DNA of 64,000 bases from Vreelandella jeotgali Hwa (GCF_000334215.1 NZ_AMQY01000010.1:1-64000); one strand, 5' to 3'. Numbered from the stretch's first letter, positions 19,503 to 29,015 are shown. Translations and numbers: made by a program. The notes: generated by a model not told the origin, from the sequence alone.

Positions 19503-20306
19503 TCAAGCGATAGCTGCCAATTCAATCTCCCTCGGCGTCTGGTAGCCCAGGGTCGAGTGGAGCCGGCAGCTGTTGTACTCCATCTCGATATATTCGATCA
19601 CATCCCGCCGTGCTGCCTGTCGGCTCCAGTATCGCTGGCCAGCCAGCCACTCGCTTTTCAGTGAGCCGAAGAAGCGCTCCATGACGGCATTGTCCCAGCA
19701 GTTCCCCTTGCGGCTCATCGAGGCCTGGAACCCGTGCCGATCCAGCGTGGAGCGGTAGTCACGAGACGCATACTGACTGCCGCGGTCGCTGTGATGGATC
19801 AACCCGCTATCAGGCTGCCGGCGCCCTACGGCCATCTCCAGGGCGTCCAGCACCAGCGACGTGCGCATGTGGTCAGCCATCGCCCAGCCCACGAGCTGCC
19901 GGTCGTGGAGGTCGAGCACCGCCGCCAAATAAAGCCATCCTTCCAGCGTCCAGATCGCGGTGATGTCGGCCACCCAGGTCTGGTTCGGCTCCGCCACCAT
20001 GAACTGGCGGTTCAGCAGATTGGGCGCCACCGGGAGGCTGTGCTCCCTGTCGGTTGTATGACGCCAGCGGCGCCGCTGCCGTGCCGCTACGTCGGCTTCT
20101 CGCATCAGGCTACGGGCCTGGTACCGGCCGACGTCGTGGCCGCGGCGTCGCAGCTCTATGGCCATGCGGCGGCTGCCGTAGCTGCCGCGCTTCCGGCAAT
20201 GGATCTCTCTGACCTCGCGGAGTAGGGCCTGACGATGGTCATCAGGGCCACGCCGTCGCCAGGCATAGAAGCCACTCCGGCTGACCCGCATGACTCGGCA
20301 CAGCAC
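19503..20306 (-). CDS. IS3 family transposase OrfB (DDE catalytic part)
   Basis: A 267-residue frame from ATG 20306, extended upstream when made as an OrfAB fusion by -1 frameshifting. It has the HTH_21 region (SRSGFYAWRRRGP) and the rve integrase core, with catalytic blocks VADITAIWTLEGW (Asp), HHSDRGSQYAS (Asp) and CWDNAVMERFFGSLKSE (Glu). The C terminus EYNSCRLHSTLGYQTPREIE is typical. All catalytic residues are present. Confidence 0.93.
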   Translation of the reverse strand: MLCRVMRVSRSGFYAWRRRGPDDHRQALLREVREIHCRKRGSYGSRRMAIELRRRGHDVGRYQARSLMREADVAARQRRRWRHTTDREHSLPVAPNLLNRQFMVAEPNQTWVADITAIWTLEGWLYLAAVLDLHDRQLVGWAMADHMRTSLVLDALEMAVGRRQPDSGLIHHSDRGSQYASRDYRSTLDRHGFQASMSRKGNCWDNAVMERFFGSLKSEWLAGQRYWSRQAARRDVIEYIEMEYNSCRLHSTLGYQTPREIELAAIA

Positions 20307-20350
20307 GGCTACGGGATAGGTGGCCTTCTCCGACTCGATGAACTGATATC

Positions 20351-20644
20351 TCAGCTCGACTCTTTGGCGAAGAAGGCCGCCGCCTTTTTTAAAATATCCT
20401 TTTCAATCTGAAGCTTACGAACTTCTTCGCGGAGCTTCTTGATCTCGGCGTCGCGATCAACCTCCTGCCGCCCCGGAGTGCTGGAAGCCAGCTGACGGTG
20501 CTTGCGGCACCAGCGGTCCAGCACGCTGCGCTCCACGCCCAGTCGCCGGGCAGCCTCGGATACGGAGTACCCCTGATCGATCACCAGGCTCACCGCATCC
20601 GCTTTGAATTCATCGGAAAACCGACGTCGAGTCTTCTTGGTCAT
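20351..20644 (-). CDS. IS3 family transposase OrfA (DNA-binding part)
   Basis: A 97-residue protein with the helix-turn-helix FSDEFKADAVSLVIDQGYSVSEAARRLGVERSVLDRW and a C-terminal leucine-zipper-like coiled coil (EIKKLREEVRKLQIEKDILKK). ATG 20644 follows a GGAGG site. The slippery sequence AAAAAAG inside its 3' part allows fusion with OrfB. Confidence 0.92.
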   Translation of the reverse strand: MTKKTRRRFSDEFKADAVSLVIDQGYSVSEAARRLGVERSVLDRWCRKHRQLASSTPGRQEVDRDAEIKKLREEVRKLQIEKDILKKAAAFFAKESS

Positions 20645-20817
20645 GAACACCTCCATTGCCTCCATTATGAGGCTTATCGGGGTGTCCGCTCCAATTAGAC
20701 CACTTCACCTGCGACTGCTTGTTGGTCAGCTACACTCCCTCCACTTCCCGGGACCATACAGCTAGTCCCGGGCCAGCTCCGGCAAAGGAAGCTTGTAAGC
20801 GGTCGGGTATTGCCCTT

Positions 20818-21750
20818 TTAGAAAGATCTGTCGCGAAGGGGTGTGCCTGACCGTTGATTATCCTGAAACCCATAAAGTGGTGTGCTGAGCGCCAGTAATG
20901 CTTCTTGGGTTACAGCCCATCGCCCCCTGCGGATATGATCAATCAGCGGCCGAAATCCTGATGAAATTGGCGTATGCCTCTCCAGATAGCGCAAGGTGTT
21001 TTCGTGCGATGCGAAGGTGTCAGGCTTGTTGACCTGTCTCGGGATGGAAGCTGGGTCGTCTGGTCCGATGAGCCAGAACTGCTCGGGGGGCATCAGCGGC
21101 GCATAGCTGCGCAGGCCGATCCGAACCCCGTGGGGATCGAAATCCCCGTAGAAGCCGAGCGTGATGTGCTCCCTGTGCGACTTTATCCACTCAAGCAGGG
21201 AGCGGAGGTCTTGGCGATGCCCCCGGTAGGCGATGAGAGTATTGTGCCGCCAGGCCTCGGGAAGCAGTGGCACCAACTCCCACCATCGCTCCACGAGCTG
21301 GGCGTTCTCGATTACAAGAACGCGGGTAATGTGCGCTGTGTCGAGCAGCAGCTGGGAGGGCTCAACCGATAACAGTACCCCAGGCGGGGTCGGCAGAAAC
21401 AGCTCGTCACCTTGTCCCGGCTCCAGCGTGGCGACGGTGACGCCATGGCCAGGCACGGCAACCCGCAGCAGCCGGCCAAAAGCCCGTTGGCGCGAGAGCT
21501 TCTCGTTGGCGGTCTCCTCGGTCAGCGCCGTCCTGTCCTTCTCTAGGTCCAGGGTCATGGGGTCGGCCCGGTAGAGCTGGATGGCTCGCTGTCTCATCAC
21601 CTCCCGATCTTCCAGCGAGAGGTGGAGATAGCCACCGCGCAGGCGCCCAACGTCCCACTCTTCGTGTAGTGCCAGCCAGTCGACACTGGCGGGTACCCGC
21701 CGCTGGCGTTTCTGGAGTACGCCCTGAATAGCCGCAAGTCGTCGTTTCAT
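20818..21750 (-). CDS. TOPRIM nuclease subunit of a Wadjet/Mks-like system (JetD/MksG-like)
   Basis: A 310-residue protein whose C-terminal half carries the topoisomerase VI A-type TOPRIM motifs: Glu148 in RVLVIENAQ and Asp203/Asp205 in YGDFDPHGVRIG. JetD/MksG proteins use this site to cut DNA that the SMC complex has recognised. It is shorter than many JetD proteins, mainly at the N terminus. Its ATG overlaps the stop of the kleisin-like gene (ATGA), so it is the last gene of a tightly coupled four-gene operon. That placement supports the assignment as much as the motifs do. I infer plasmid-defence nuclease function. Confidence 0.75.
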   Translation of the reverse strand: MKRRLAAIQGVLQKRQRRVPASVDWLALHEEWDVGRLRGGYLHLSLEDREVMRQRAIQLYRADPMTLDLEKDRTALTEETANEKLSRQRAFGRLLRVAVPGHGVTVATLEPGQGDELFLPTPPGVLLSVEPSQLLLDTAHITRVLVIENAQLVERWWELVPLLPEAWRHNTLIAYRGHRQDLRSLLEWIKSHREHITLGFYGDFDPHGVRIGLRSYAPLMPPEQFWLIGPDDPASIPRQVNKPDTFASHENTLRYLERHTPISSGFRPLIDHIRRGRWAVTQEALLALSTPLYGFQDNQRSGTPLRDRSF

Positions 21751-23009
21751 GCCGTCTCCGCTGCCCGGAAGATAATGTCACTGACCTCATGGTTTCCGCT
21801 GTATCGCGGCACCTCATGTTCGAGCAGTTGCCCCCGGTATGGCGGGTTGCCCTCCACGAGATGAGACTGGTAGCGGCCATACACGCCCAGCAACCACACA
21901 TCGGCCGGCTCCTGCACCTCGAGCAGTTGATACGCGGCCATGGTGGAAACCTTGCCGGTGTGGGCCGTCAGTTCCGGCAGGGCATCGAAGAAGTAGTCGA
22001 TCGCCCGGTCGAAGGGGGCGGGCTCGACCGCCACCACCGCTTCCCGGCTATCCTGCACGGCGACAGGCGCGCGATCCGGCGACACCTCACGCTCCCGGTC
22101 TCGGGCGTCTCGGCGACTCAGGGCCCCGGCGAGCAGCTCGCGCAGGTCATCTTGCTGTGCCGCGTCATCGATATCCGGTTGGGCGCGCATCACCATGGGC
22201 TCCACCCGACAGAACGTCGGCGGGATATGCTCGGTCGCCTCGAGCAGGCCGGGGTCCGGGCGGTAGCTCAGGTTCTGCTCGTAATGCCGCAGGAAGGCCT
22301 CGATCATGTTGCTGTGCTGACGAGCTTGCTGATCCTGCTCGAGCTTGGCCAGGTTCTCCCGGAGGCCATGGGTGGCATCGATCAAGTCTTTGCGCAGCTT
22401 GTCGAGGTTGCGCCGCAGGACCTTCATCAGCAGGTACTGCAGGCCGCTGATGGCTCCTGCCCGGTCCATCAGGTATCCCGGTGTCAGCGTATCGAACAAC
22501 TCGTTGAGGTCCTTCGCTTCTTGAAGGGCTCGCCGGTTCTCGTGAATGCGCTGGTCGAGGTCGCTGACATAGCTGAACTCGCTGTGGATGTAGCGTGTGA
22601 AACGCTGGGTGATTTCCCGCAGGGTGTCGATCAGCGATGCCACGGTCTCCTGGGCCTCGGCCTCTCTCAGATGCAGATCCCTTGAGCTGTTGCGCCAGGC
22701 GAGCTTGTACGCCTCGACGATGCTTTCGAGCTCCTGCACGATGCCGCCGGCCGCTGAGCAGGATATCTGGCGCCGATAGCTCTGGGTGACATGGTGCATA
22801 AGATCGCTGACGACCCGGCTCACTTGGGAAAACTGGCGCTCTTCATCGAGCTCGAAGACGAGGCGGTGCCGCCGCAGCTGGGCGAGCGCCGCTTCGTTCT
22901 CGTTGTCCTCGGTGAGCCTGCCGCCTTCCTCGAGGCAGGCCTGGATGAGTAGGTCAGCATGCGCGGTAAGCGCCCTCAGCGCCGCCTTGGCGTCATCAGG
23001 ACGAGCCAT
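21747..23009 (-). CDS. Kleisin-like subunit of a Wadjet/Mks-like system (JetA/MksF-like)
   Basis: A 420-residue helical protein. The N-terminal part (residues 1-90) looks like a winged-helix domain, the middle (about 90-270) is rich in long helices with heptad character, and an acidic, variable linker precedes a C-terminal winged-helix-like segment. This matches the MukF/MksF/JetA kleisin plan. The open frame extends to 23255, but ATG 23009 (MARPDDAKAAL) is chosen: the extra N terminus reads as antisense-like sequence and lies within the upstream gene. It overlaps the MksE-like gene by 14 bases and the TOPRIM gene by four. Assignment rests largely on operon position. Confidence 0.7.
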   Translation of the reverse strand: MARPDDAKAALRALTAHADLLIQACLEEGGRLTEDNENEAALAQLRRHRLVFELDEERQFSQVSRVVSDLMHHVTQSYRRQISCSAAGGIVQELESIVEAYKLAWRNSSRDLHLREAEAQETVASLIDTLREITQRFTRYIHSEFSYVSDLDQRIHENRRALQEAKDLNELFDTLTPGYLMDRAGAISGLQYLLMKVLRRNLDKLRKDLIDATHGLRENLAKLEQDQQARQHSNMIEAFLRHYEQNLSYRPDPGLLEATEHIPPTFCRVEPMVMRAQPDIDDAAQQDDLRELLAGALSRRDARDREREVSPDRAPVAVQDSREAVVAVEPAPFDRAIDYFFDALPELTAHTGKVSTMAAYQLLEVQEPADVWLLGVYGRYQSHLVEGNPPYRGQLLEHEVPRYSGNHEVSDIIFRAAETA

Positions 23010-23661
23010 GGAACAACCCCTCCTGGTCCGGTGCTTCGGCTTGCTCCTGCTCGCGCTGGGTATCCAGGATGCCCTCTTGCTGGTACACGAACTCAAGCTG
23101 GTCCCACAGAATCGACCAGCGCCCCGTGGCCTTGAAGATGGTCCCGGCCGTGCCGACCCGCTGCAGGAAGCCGTCCTTTTCCAAGCGGTCCAGCAGATGG
23201 CTGAGCCGGTGCCGAGGATCCCGCCCCTTGCCCTTGAGACCGAACTTCGACGCAATGGCCTCGAGCTCTTCTTGCAGGCTGGTCGAGTTCTCGATGGCCG
23301 CCAGGTAGTCGCTCTCCCTGATGATATCCCCGGCGTAAAGCGGATGCCCCGATTCGCTGGCCTGTCGCGCCAGGCGCAGCCAGCGTAGCAAGCCCTCCCA
23401 GTTCGTGGTCAGCCGCTCGAAGTGATTGCGGATCAGGCTGCGGGTGCCTTGATCCACGGTGTCGCGATAGACGGCGTAGAAGGCGTGGCCGTCGCGGGTT
23501 CTCGAGATGCCACGCCCGATCTGGCCGAGGAAGTCCTCGACGCGCGGATACAGGCCGGGCCGGGCCATGTAGTTGTAGAGTTCGGGGGCGCTGAAGGGGC
23601 AGATCACTTCCCCCTTGAGCAAGCGCTCCACGCAGTCACGGAAAAGCTCATCTTGGCTCAT
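22996..23661 (-). CDS. MksE/JetB-like winged-helix subunit of a Wadjet/Mks-like system
   Basis: A 221-residue protein. The N-terminal segment ELFRDCVERLLKGEVICPFSAPELYNYM and the later block HRLSHLLDRLEKDGFLQRVG fit the winged-helix MukE/MksE (DUF4194-type) family, the KITE subunit that bridges kleisin and SMC. It starts eight bases after the SMC-like stop and overlaps the kleisin-like gene, so the subunits are probably made in fixed ratio. The C-terminal 30 residues are acidic and low in complexity. Confidence 0.72.
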   Translation of the reverse strand: MSQDELFRDCVERLLKGEVICPFSAPELYNYMARPGLYPRVEDFLGQIGRGISRTRDGHAFYAVYRDTVDQGTRSLIRNHFERLTTNWEGLLRWLRLARQASESGHPLYAGDIIRESDYLAAIENSTSLQEELEAIASKFGLKGKGRDPRHRLSHLLDRLEKDGFLQRVGTAGTIFKATGRWSILWDQLEFVYQQEGILDTQREQEQAEAPDQEGLFHGSS

Positions 23662-23669
23662 ATTTCACC

Positions 23670-26600
23670 TCATCGCGGGACGAACTTTTGGGTAGACGGC
23701 GGTGCCGGCATCGACCCGGCGAGGTGCGTCAGCAATGGGTTGTCTCGCGCTGTCTCCGCGTCAGGCGCCATGGTCATCACTCCTCTCTTGTTACTGAGTG
23801 CCACGCGATGCGAGAAGTGGCTTTGAAGTTCGTGAGATAGCCTGGGCTCGGCGCAGAACAGGGCGATGTTACGCTCCCGCATCATCGTGAACACACGCAC
23901 GATGTTCTCAGGCGCCAACTGGCCCAGTTCATCGATCGGCCAGGTGATACAGATATCCGGATTCGGGCAGAGGTAGCGCGTGAGGGCACTGAACAGCACC
24001 AAGATCGCTAGGCGAGAGATGCCCACGCTGCTGGCCTCGCCGAGGTCGGCATCGGAGCGGATCGGCACGCGGCGTGCCTGCTCGTAGAACTCGATCTCCA
24101 GCTCCACCATGCTCTGGAGATCATCGGGCTTCATCCGTGCATGCTGCATCTGATCCTCGAGGAGCATCATGCGGCTAAGCAGCTCCGTACTGGGCAACTC
24201 GTTGCTACCCGAGATCAGCCAGTGCCGCCAGGACTCGCCAAATGCCGCCAGTTCCGACCAGAATCCTAGGTCGTGAATCCTGGAACGCACCCGGATGCTC
24301 ACGTCACTGATCACATCGAAGGAGTGATCGGTGTTCAGGTTGCGATGCAGCTGGCTGGAGACCTGGTCCACGATGCTGTTCAGGCTGCGCAGGTTCTCGT
24401 GGTAGTCGCTCAGCAGCGACCCTATCGAGTGGATGTTCTCGATCAGGGCTCGCTCGACCTGGGGCAGGCGGTCGTCCAGCAGGATTTCGATGTCCTGCAT
24501 CATCTCGATGTTGTAGGCGGGGGTGCCCTCTTCGTGGCGACTGATCCCGCGGCGGTGCTCACGCAGGTTCAGCCATTCCTGGTAGATCTTCGACTGCGGG
24601 TGCTTGCCGAGCAGGTTGTGGCAGAGCGTGGCGGCCTTGAAGACCATCTGTTTGCGCTCATTGCCACTGGACACTAGGCGGCGCAGCTCCGCCACCAGCT
24701 GCTCTGCGCTACCGCTGACATGAGTCTGCGCTGGCGAGGGGGTGGCAGCCTCAGCCGCCAAGGGCGGGATCTCGGCGGAGAGGATCGATGCATGGGAGTC
24801 CAATGCCTCCCACGTCTCCACCTCTTCCTTGAGTTTTTTTGCCTCGGTGCCGGCGGCGCGCTTCTCGGCATTCAGTTCGCTGGTGCGCGACTGGTACTGA
24901 GCTTTCGAGGTCCTTTGCTGGCGCCGCACCTCTTCCAGCAAACGCTGGGCCTCGCCCAATGCACGCTCCTTGTCGGGCTTGGCGCCCCAGCGGTCTTTTA
25001 GCCAATCGTCATGCTTGCGGATCCAGGGCTGGTCCTCCTCGATCTGCTTCAATGCCTCCTCGGCCTTAGTGATAGTCTCCTTCGTCTTCCGCAGCGTTTC
25101 GGGATCCACCCCCTCAGCGCTCAGCGCTTGTTCATGCTGGATCTCCAGCTCCTTGCACTTGGCGTCGAGGTTCCCCTTGATCCGCCCCTGCTCGGCCTTG
25201 ATCGACTTAAGCTGCGCCGTGAGGCGTTGCTCATCGGCCTGCTGGTCCGCCTTGTGCTGTTGGCGCTGGCGCGTATGAGAATCCTGCAATGCCTTGCGCT
25301 CACGCTCCGCTTCGGTCTGCTGCTGTTCTTCCCGCTGCCTGGCCTCGGTAATCTGTTCCTCGACGGCTTGGCACCGCCCCTTTTTGGCATGCGTGACGTC
25401 ATGCTCCAGCGCACGGTGGCTGGCGCGGGCTTGCTCGTTCTTCTCCCGCCCCTGGCGTAGCCGGTCCCGGGCGCGAGTGGCGGCTTTGTCGCGCTCGTTG
25501 AGTTCGTCCAGTGCCTTCCGGGCCGCGTCCTGGCGCTGCTCGACCGTGGCCTTGGCGCGCCGCTGATCGCTCTCGGCTTTTTCCAGCTTCGCCTGGAGCA
25601 CAGCCTCCTCCTCGGCGCTCTCGGGCCGGGGGAGGACGGTGAGGTCGATTTCCAGGCCGAACGCCTGCTTCAGGGCGGCCGGTTCCGCGAGGCGAGGCGA
25701 GAGGTCTTTGCGCAGGAGCAGCCTGGAGTCGACCACCTTGCCCAAGGTGTCATGCCATGGGAGGCCGGATTCGCGCAGGAACGCGAGCAGCGTGTTATCC
25801 GGTGGGTAGAGCTGGTCAGCCAGGGTCTCGACACGCTTCCCTCGACGCCCCTTCTCGGCCTCGGCCTCATCCAGCTGCTCAACCGCCTTTTCGTGGGCCT
25901 TGCGTGCCTCATCAAGCGACGTCTTGGCTTCTTCGTTGGCGTCATCGAGCCACCCTAGCTCCCGCTCCGCTGTCTCCACCGCCTCCTGCGACATGGCTAT
26001 GTCTTCGTCTTCGCCAGGCAGGTTCCGACCCGCCTCGTTGAGCTTCCGGTAAAGCTCCTCGATTCCCTCCCTGATATCGAGCAGGATCTTCTGTGAGGCC
26101 TGATGTTGTTCATCCAGCTCCACGCGGCACTGATGGTTGAAGTGCTCGGCCTGCTCCTTTGCCTCGTTGGCCAGTACCGCTTGCTTTCGCATGACCGAAT
26201 ACTCGCGATCCGTCAGCCGGCGTTCCTCGGTGGTGAAGGCCTTTTCCACATCCTTGCGCTGCTGGCTAAACCGCACGTCGATTTCCTTGGCGTGGGCGGT
26301 CAGTGCTACCAGCTGACTTTCGGCGAGCTTGGCCTCGCTCTCCAGGGAGGGGCGCTGTTCGGCGCGGCGCTTCATTGCCTCGATGTCCATCGCCTCCCAG
26401 TCGTCGCGCTCTTTTTCCAGGGCGTCCAGCCACTTCCCGAGGTCGGCCACGGCCCCACCGTGCCTGGCTTCGAGCTCGCCCAGTCGGTTGCGCTCGGTTC
26501 TCTGCGCATCATCGAGCCCCTCCACCTGCTGCCCCAGCTCATCGACCTTGTTTTCCAGATCGCGGATCTCGGCCTGAGTGGTGCGAATCAGCTCGGTCAA

Positions 26601-27443
26601 GGCTTCCTGGTGGGCAATCAGCGGGCCGCGTACCTCCTGCAGGCCGGCGTAGGCGTCCAAGCCCTTGCGTAGCCTAGAGTTATCCCTGGCGAACTCCTGC
26701 AGGCTGGCCAGGTCGCTCCAGAGCTCCTTGTTCTTGTGGTGGGCCTGCGGCGGGGTGATGGCGATGTGGTCATGGATCATCGTGTCAACGATCATCGACT
26801 TGAGGCTTTCGAGCATCCGCCCCTTGTTGAGTGCAACGGCCGTCAGCGATTCGATGTGCTGCAACTTGTCGCCGAGGCCTCCGAGGGAGAACTCGCGGGC
26901 CTCGCGCCCCATGGTGAACGCCGCGCTGCGAGCGCGCCGGCGCTTGCCGCTGGACATGGGATCGTTCTGGATGACTGAGCGGTAGTCGATGGTGTTGAGG
27001 ATCTGGTTGCTCACCTCGATGCCCCGCTTCGGGAGCTCGTACTTGAGCAGCTCGTTGGCGGGCGTCGCGCGCGAGTAGAGCGCCTCGAGGTCTTCTTGAA
27101 ACAAGGTATCGTCAGCCGCTCCCTTGATGAAGCGATAGGCGTACTGTCCCGCCTCACGCCGATAGATCACCACGCAGCACACCTCGCCGCCGAGTCGTTC
27201 ATACTCGTAGACAATCATGCTCTGCTGGTTCGGCAGGTAGTAGTCGATAAAGTTTTTCTTGTCGGCGGTACGGGCCACCAGGCTGGAGGGATCCTTGCCG
27301 TAGAAGATGGGGATGAGGTTTAGCGCGGAGGTCTTGCCAGACCCGTTCGTACCCAAGAGATAGGCGTGCCCAGAGCACGGAATTTTGACCCTGAGACCGT
27401 TGTAATAGGAGTGGTGCAGGATGATGCTTCTTAGGCCGCTCAT
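23670..27443 (-). CDS. SMC-like ATPase of a Wadjet/Mks-like system (JetC/MksB-like, MukB-type motifs)
   Basis: A 1257-residue SMC-type protein. The N-terminal head has Walker A GTNGSGKT (31-38). Long coiled coils run from about residue 250 to 1000, broken near the middle by a small non-coiled hinge-like segment (LLAFLRESGLPWHDTLG and following). The C-terminal head has DLGEASSVGISRLAILVLF in place of the usual LSGG signature, and Walker B near Asp1171-Glu1172 (ICITWPIDELGQL). The signature and the following RNIALFCAEPRLS stretch resemble MukB (GEAIGTG, QLIIAAPE) more than classical SMC or RecN. In Wadjet and Mks systems this ATPase extrudes loops on plasmid DNA. It is the first gene of the operon, the reverse of the usual jetABCD order. 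Upstream DNA to 28100 holds no other intact gene. Confidence 0.8.
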   Translation of the reverse strand: MSGLRSIILHHSYYNGLRVKIPCSGHAYLLGTNGSGKTSALNLIPIFYGKDPSSLVARTADKKNFIDYYLPNQQSMIVYEYERLGGEVCCVVIYRREAGQYAYRFIKGAADDTLFQEDLEALYSRATPANELLKYELPKRGIEVSNQILNTIDYRSVIQNDPMSSGKRRRARSAAFTMGREAREFSLGGLGDKLQHIESLTAVALNKGRMLESLKSMIVDTMIHDHIAITPPQAHHKNKELWSDLASLQEFARDNSRLRKGLDAYAGLQEVRGPLIAHQEALTELIRTTQAEIRDLENKVDELGQQVEGLDDAQRTERNRLGELEARHGGAVADLGKWLDALEKERDDWEAMDIEAMKRRAEQRPSLESEAKLAESQLVALTAHAKEIDVRFSQQRKDVEKAFTTEERRLTDREYSVMRKQAVLANEAKEQAEHFNHQCRVELDEQHQASQKILLDIREGIEELYRKLNEAGRNLPGEDEDIAMSQEAVETAERELGWLDDANEEAKTSLDEARKAHEKAVEQLDEAEAEKGRRGKRVETLADQLYPPDNTLLAFLRESGLPWHDTLGKVVDSRLLLRKDLSPRLAEPAALKQAFGLEIDLTVLPRPESAEEEAVLQAKLEKAESDQRRAKATVEQRQDAARKALDELNERDKAATRARDRLRQGREKNEQARASHRALEHDVTHAKKGRCQAVEEQITEARQREEQQQTEAERERKALQDSHTRQRQQHKADQQADEQRLTAQLKSIKAEQGRIKGNLDAKCKELEIQHEQALSAEGVDPETLRKTKETITKAEEALKQIEEDQPWIRKHDDWLKDRWGAKPDKERALGEAQRLLEEVRRQQRTSKAQYQSRTSELNAEKRAAGTEAKKLKEEVETWEALDSHASILSAEIPPLAAEAATPSPAQTHVSGSAEQLVAELRRLVSSGNERKQMVFKAATLCHNLLGKHPQSKIYQEWLNLREHRRGISRHEEGTPAYNIEMMQDIEILLDDRLPQVERALIENIHSIGSLLSDYHENLRSLNSIVDQVSSQLHRNLNTDHSFDVISDVSIRVRSRIHDLGFWSELAAFGESWRHWLISGSNELPSTELLSRMMLLEDQMQHARMKPDDLQSMVELEIEFYEQARRVPIRSDADLGEASSVGISRLAILVLFSALTRYLCPNPDICITWPIDELGQLAPENIVRVFTMMRERNIALFCAEPRLSHELQSHFSHRVALSNKRGVMTMAPDAETARDNPLLTHLAGSMPAPPSTQKFVPR

Positions 27444-28176
27444 AAACCCTCACTTGGAAGATATTATTGTTCATTTGACCGGTTGGTCTTGATGATGCCC
27501 GGTCATTTATGTTGCCTAGTTTTGCGTATTAGAATTTTGATCCTTCGTCGTTTCATGTGGATTTGGCCTGATTCAGTAGACGGTCCACCGGGCTGCCCGT
27601 CAGTTAGGTCATGGTGATGAAGTTGTCTTCATTCCGGTCGAGGTGTGCGTGTGGCCTGGCCGCCTGGAAAAGCTATTCATCCCCTCCAGTTGTAGTGGTC
27701 GAGCATTTGTCAGCTTCTAGGTCCAGCGTCTGACCACTGCCTTGGACTTGGCATGCCGCTCCGGCGTTGCTGGGGCCTTGTCCATTGGCTTCAGCAGTGG
27801 CCTCTCCGTGACCGCCGCAGTCATGAGCCCAGAATAGTTCATGATTCGCCACTGAGCGGATCGTGACGTCGGAGTTTGCTGGGTCCAGTCCACCACTTCT
27901 TAATCACCCAAGCATCTGATTCGGCATTCTGATAAGCCGCCAGCTCTTGGGGTGCCGCCAGCTGCCCGGGCGTAAGGCCTCGTTGTCTAGACTTTCCCGC
28001 AAGGTTTAGCGCCGCACTCCGGGATATCTCTGCCCGCGGTGTTCCCTCTTGCGCACCTCGTCCAGTCGCCTAATGAAGGTCTGCGCGAGATGGAGCGACG
28101 AAGGTAATCGACTCTGCGCTGCATATTCGAATATCGCCGTAAGCAGCTCGCCAAAAAAAGCTCGTTCACCTTTGGC
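27444..28176. other. Non-coding or degenerate region upstream of the Wadjet-like operon
   Basis: No convincing gene. The first 150 bases presumably hold the promoter of the SMC-like operon. On the minus strand two short overlapping frames at about 27719-27945 (one ends DPLSGES, the next begins MNYSGLMTAAV) have a gene-like ATGA junction but are too short to identify. They may be remains of a decayed locus. Confidence 0.4.
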
Positions 28177-28273
28177 GGCCAAAGGTCAAAAGCGGTACAA
28201 AAGCGGACATATCAAAATCACGGTATGTGCCGGTTTGTGACAGGCAGGGTGGCGAAGGGCGGCGTTAACCGGT
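28177..28273. repeat. Dispersed repeat, copy 1 (diverged)
   Basis: About 97 bases align without gaps to 35864-35960 at roughly two thirds identity by eye. Conserved blocks are GGTCAAAAG, CGGACA, AAATCAC, TATGTGCC and GAAGGGCGGCG. The two copies face the same way and bracket the IS605-like debris and the bet genes. Nature unknown. Confidence 0.55.
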
Positions 28274-28451
28274 GCGTAAAACCGCCGCAGGAAAAGATAA
28301 ACTCATAAATTTTATTGAATATCATGCTGATATATATATGGGTTTTTAAGTTTATGGGGTTTATAGGAACTGGCGGAGCAGGTTAGCAAAAATCCGCGTA
28401 AACCCTCGCCCAATGTGGGCGGGAATACAAAGCACGGCGGGAATTTGAGCT

Positions 28452-29015
28452 GTGTATCGGTGTACTCAGGGTAAGCTGAAAAGCATGACCTTGTCGCGCA
28501 CCGTCACCGGCAAGCACTACGCCGCGCTGCTGTTTGAAACGGGGCAGGACGCGCCGGAACGTCTGCAAGACCTCGACGCCTCAAGCGTCGTCGGCCTCGA
28601 CATGGGCTTGTCGCATCTTGCCATTGACTCAAGCGGTCGCAAGACTGCCAATCCGCGTTTTCTCAAGCAGGCGCAGAAAAACCTCAAGAGAAAACAGCAA
28701 GTCAAGAACATGATGAAAAATGCCAGGCTCGCCAGACACATTGGCGATGCGTCCTGGCATGCCTTGATCGCCAAGTTGGCCTACAAAGCAGAGGAAAAGG
28801 GAAAGCATCTGGTCAAACTTGACCCGCGGTTCCCCAGCTCCAAAACCTGCCATGCATGCCATCACAAGATGGATGCCATGCTGCTAAACGTCCGGTTGTG
28901 GGCGTGCCCCGCCTGCCATACACGCCACGACCGGGACATCAACGCGGCGCTGAACATCAAGCATCAAGGCATCGTGCAGTTAAAGGCGGCAGGGCTGTCC
29001 GTTTCTGTCCAATGA
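28452..29015 (+). pseudogene. IS605-type TnpB, N-terminally truncated and internally deleted
   Basis: The remaining 187 codons show the RuvC-I region (VVGLDMGLSHLAIDSSG), the VKNMMKNARLARHIGDASWHALI block, the zinc ribbon (CHACH and CPACH) and the RuvC-III aspartate in RHDRDINAALNIK. About 140 N-terminal residues are missing. The stretch between LKRKQQ and VKNMMKN lacks the roughly 50-60 residues that normally include the RuvC-II glutamate (an EDLNV-type motif). The RNA-guided nuclease would be inactive even if made. No TnpA is nearby. The frame begins at a GTG that is not a credible start. Confidence 0.85.

Larger units (their letters stand above)
19478..20702 (-). mobile_element. IS3-family insertion sequence, apparently complete
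   Basis: The element is 1225 bp. Its ends are imperfect inverted repeats: TGGTCAAGTCAGAGCGGACA at the left, and the complement of the right end TGGTCTAATTGGAGCGGACA. It contains overlapping orfA and orfB on the minus strand, joined by an A6G slippery run at 20385-20390 as in most IS3 elements. Both frames are intact, so it may be active. No clear target duplication was found by eye. It sits about 115 bp past the end of the Wadjet-like operon. Confidence 0.9.

Noticed and set aside
21789..22685. 298-codon plus-strand frame opposite the kleisin-like gene
   Set aside because: The minus-strand gene fits its operon through start/stop overlaps on both sides; the opposite frame has no ribosome site or domain.
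27719..27945. Two short overlapping frames on the minus strand upstream of the SMC-like gene
   Set aside because: They show an ATGA junction but are only about 30-40 codons long, with no family match I can support.
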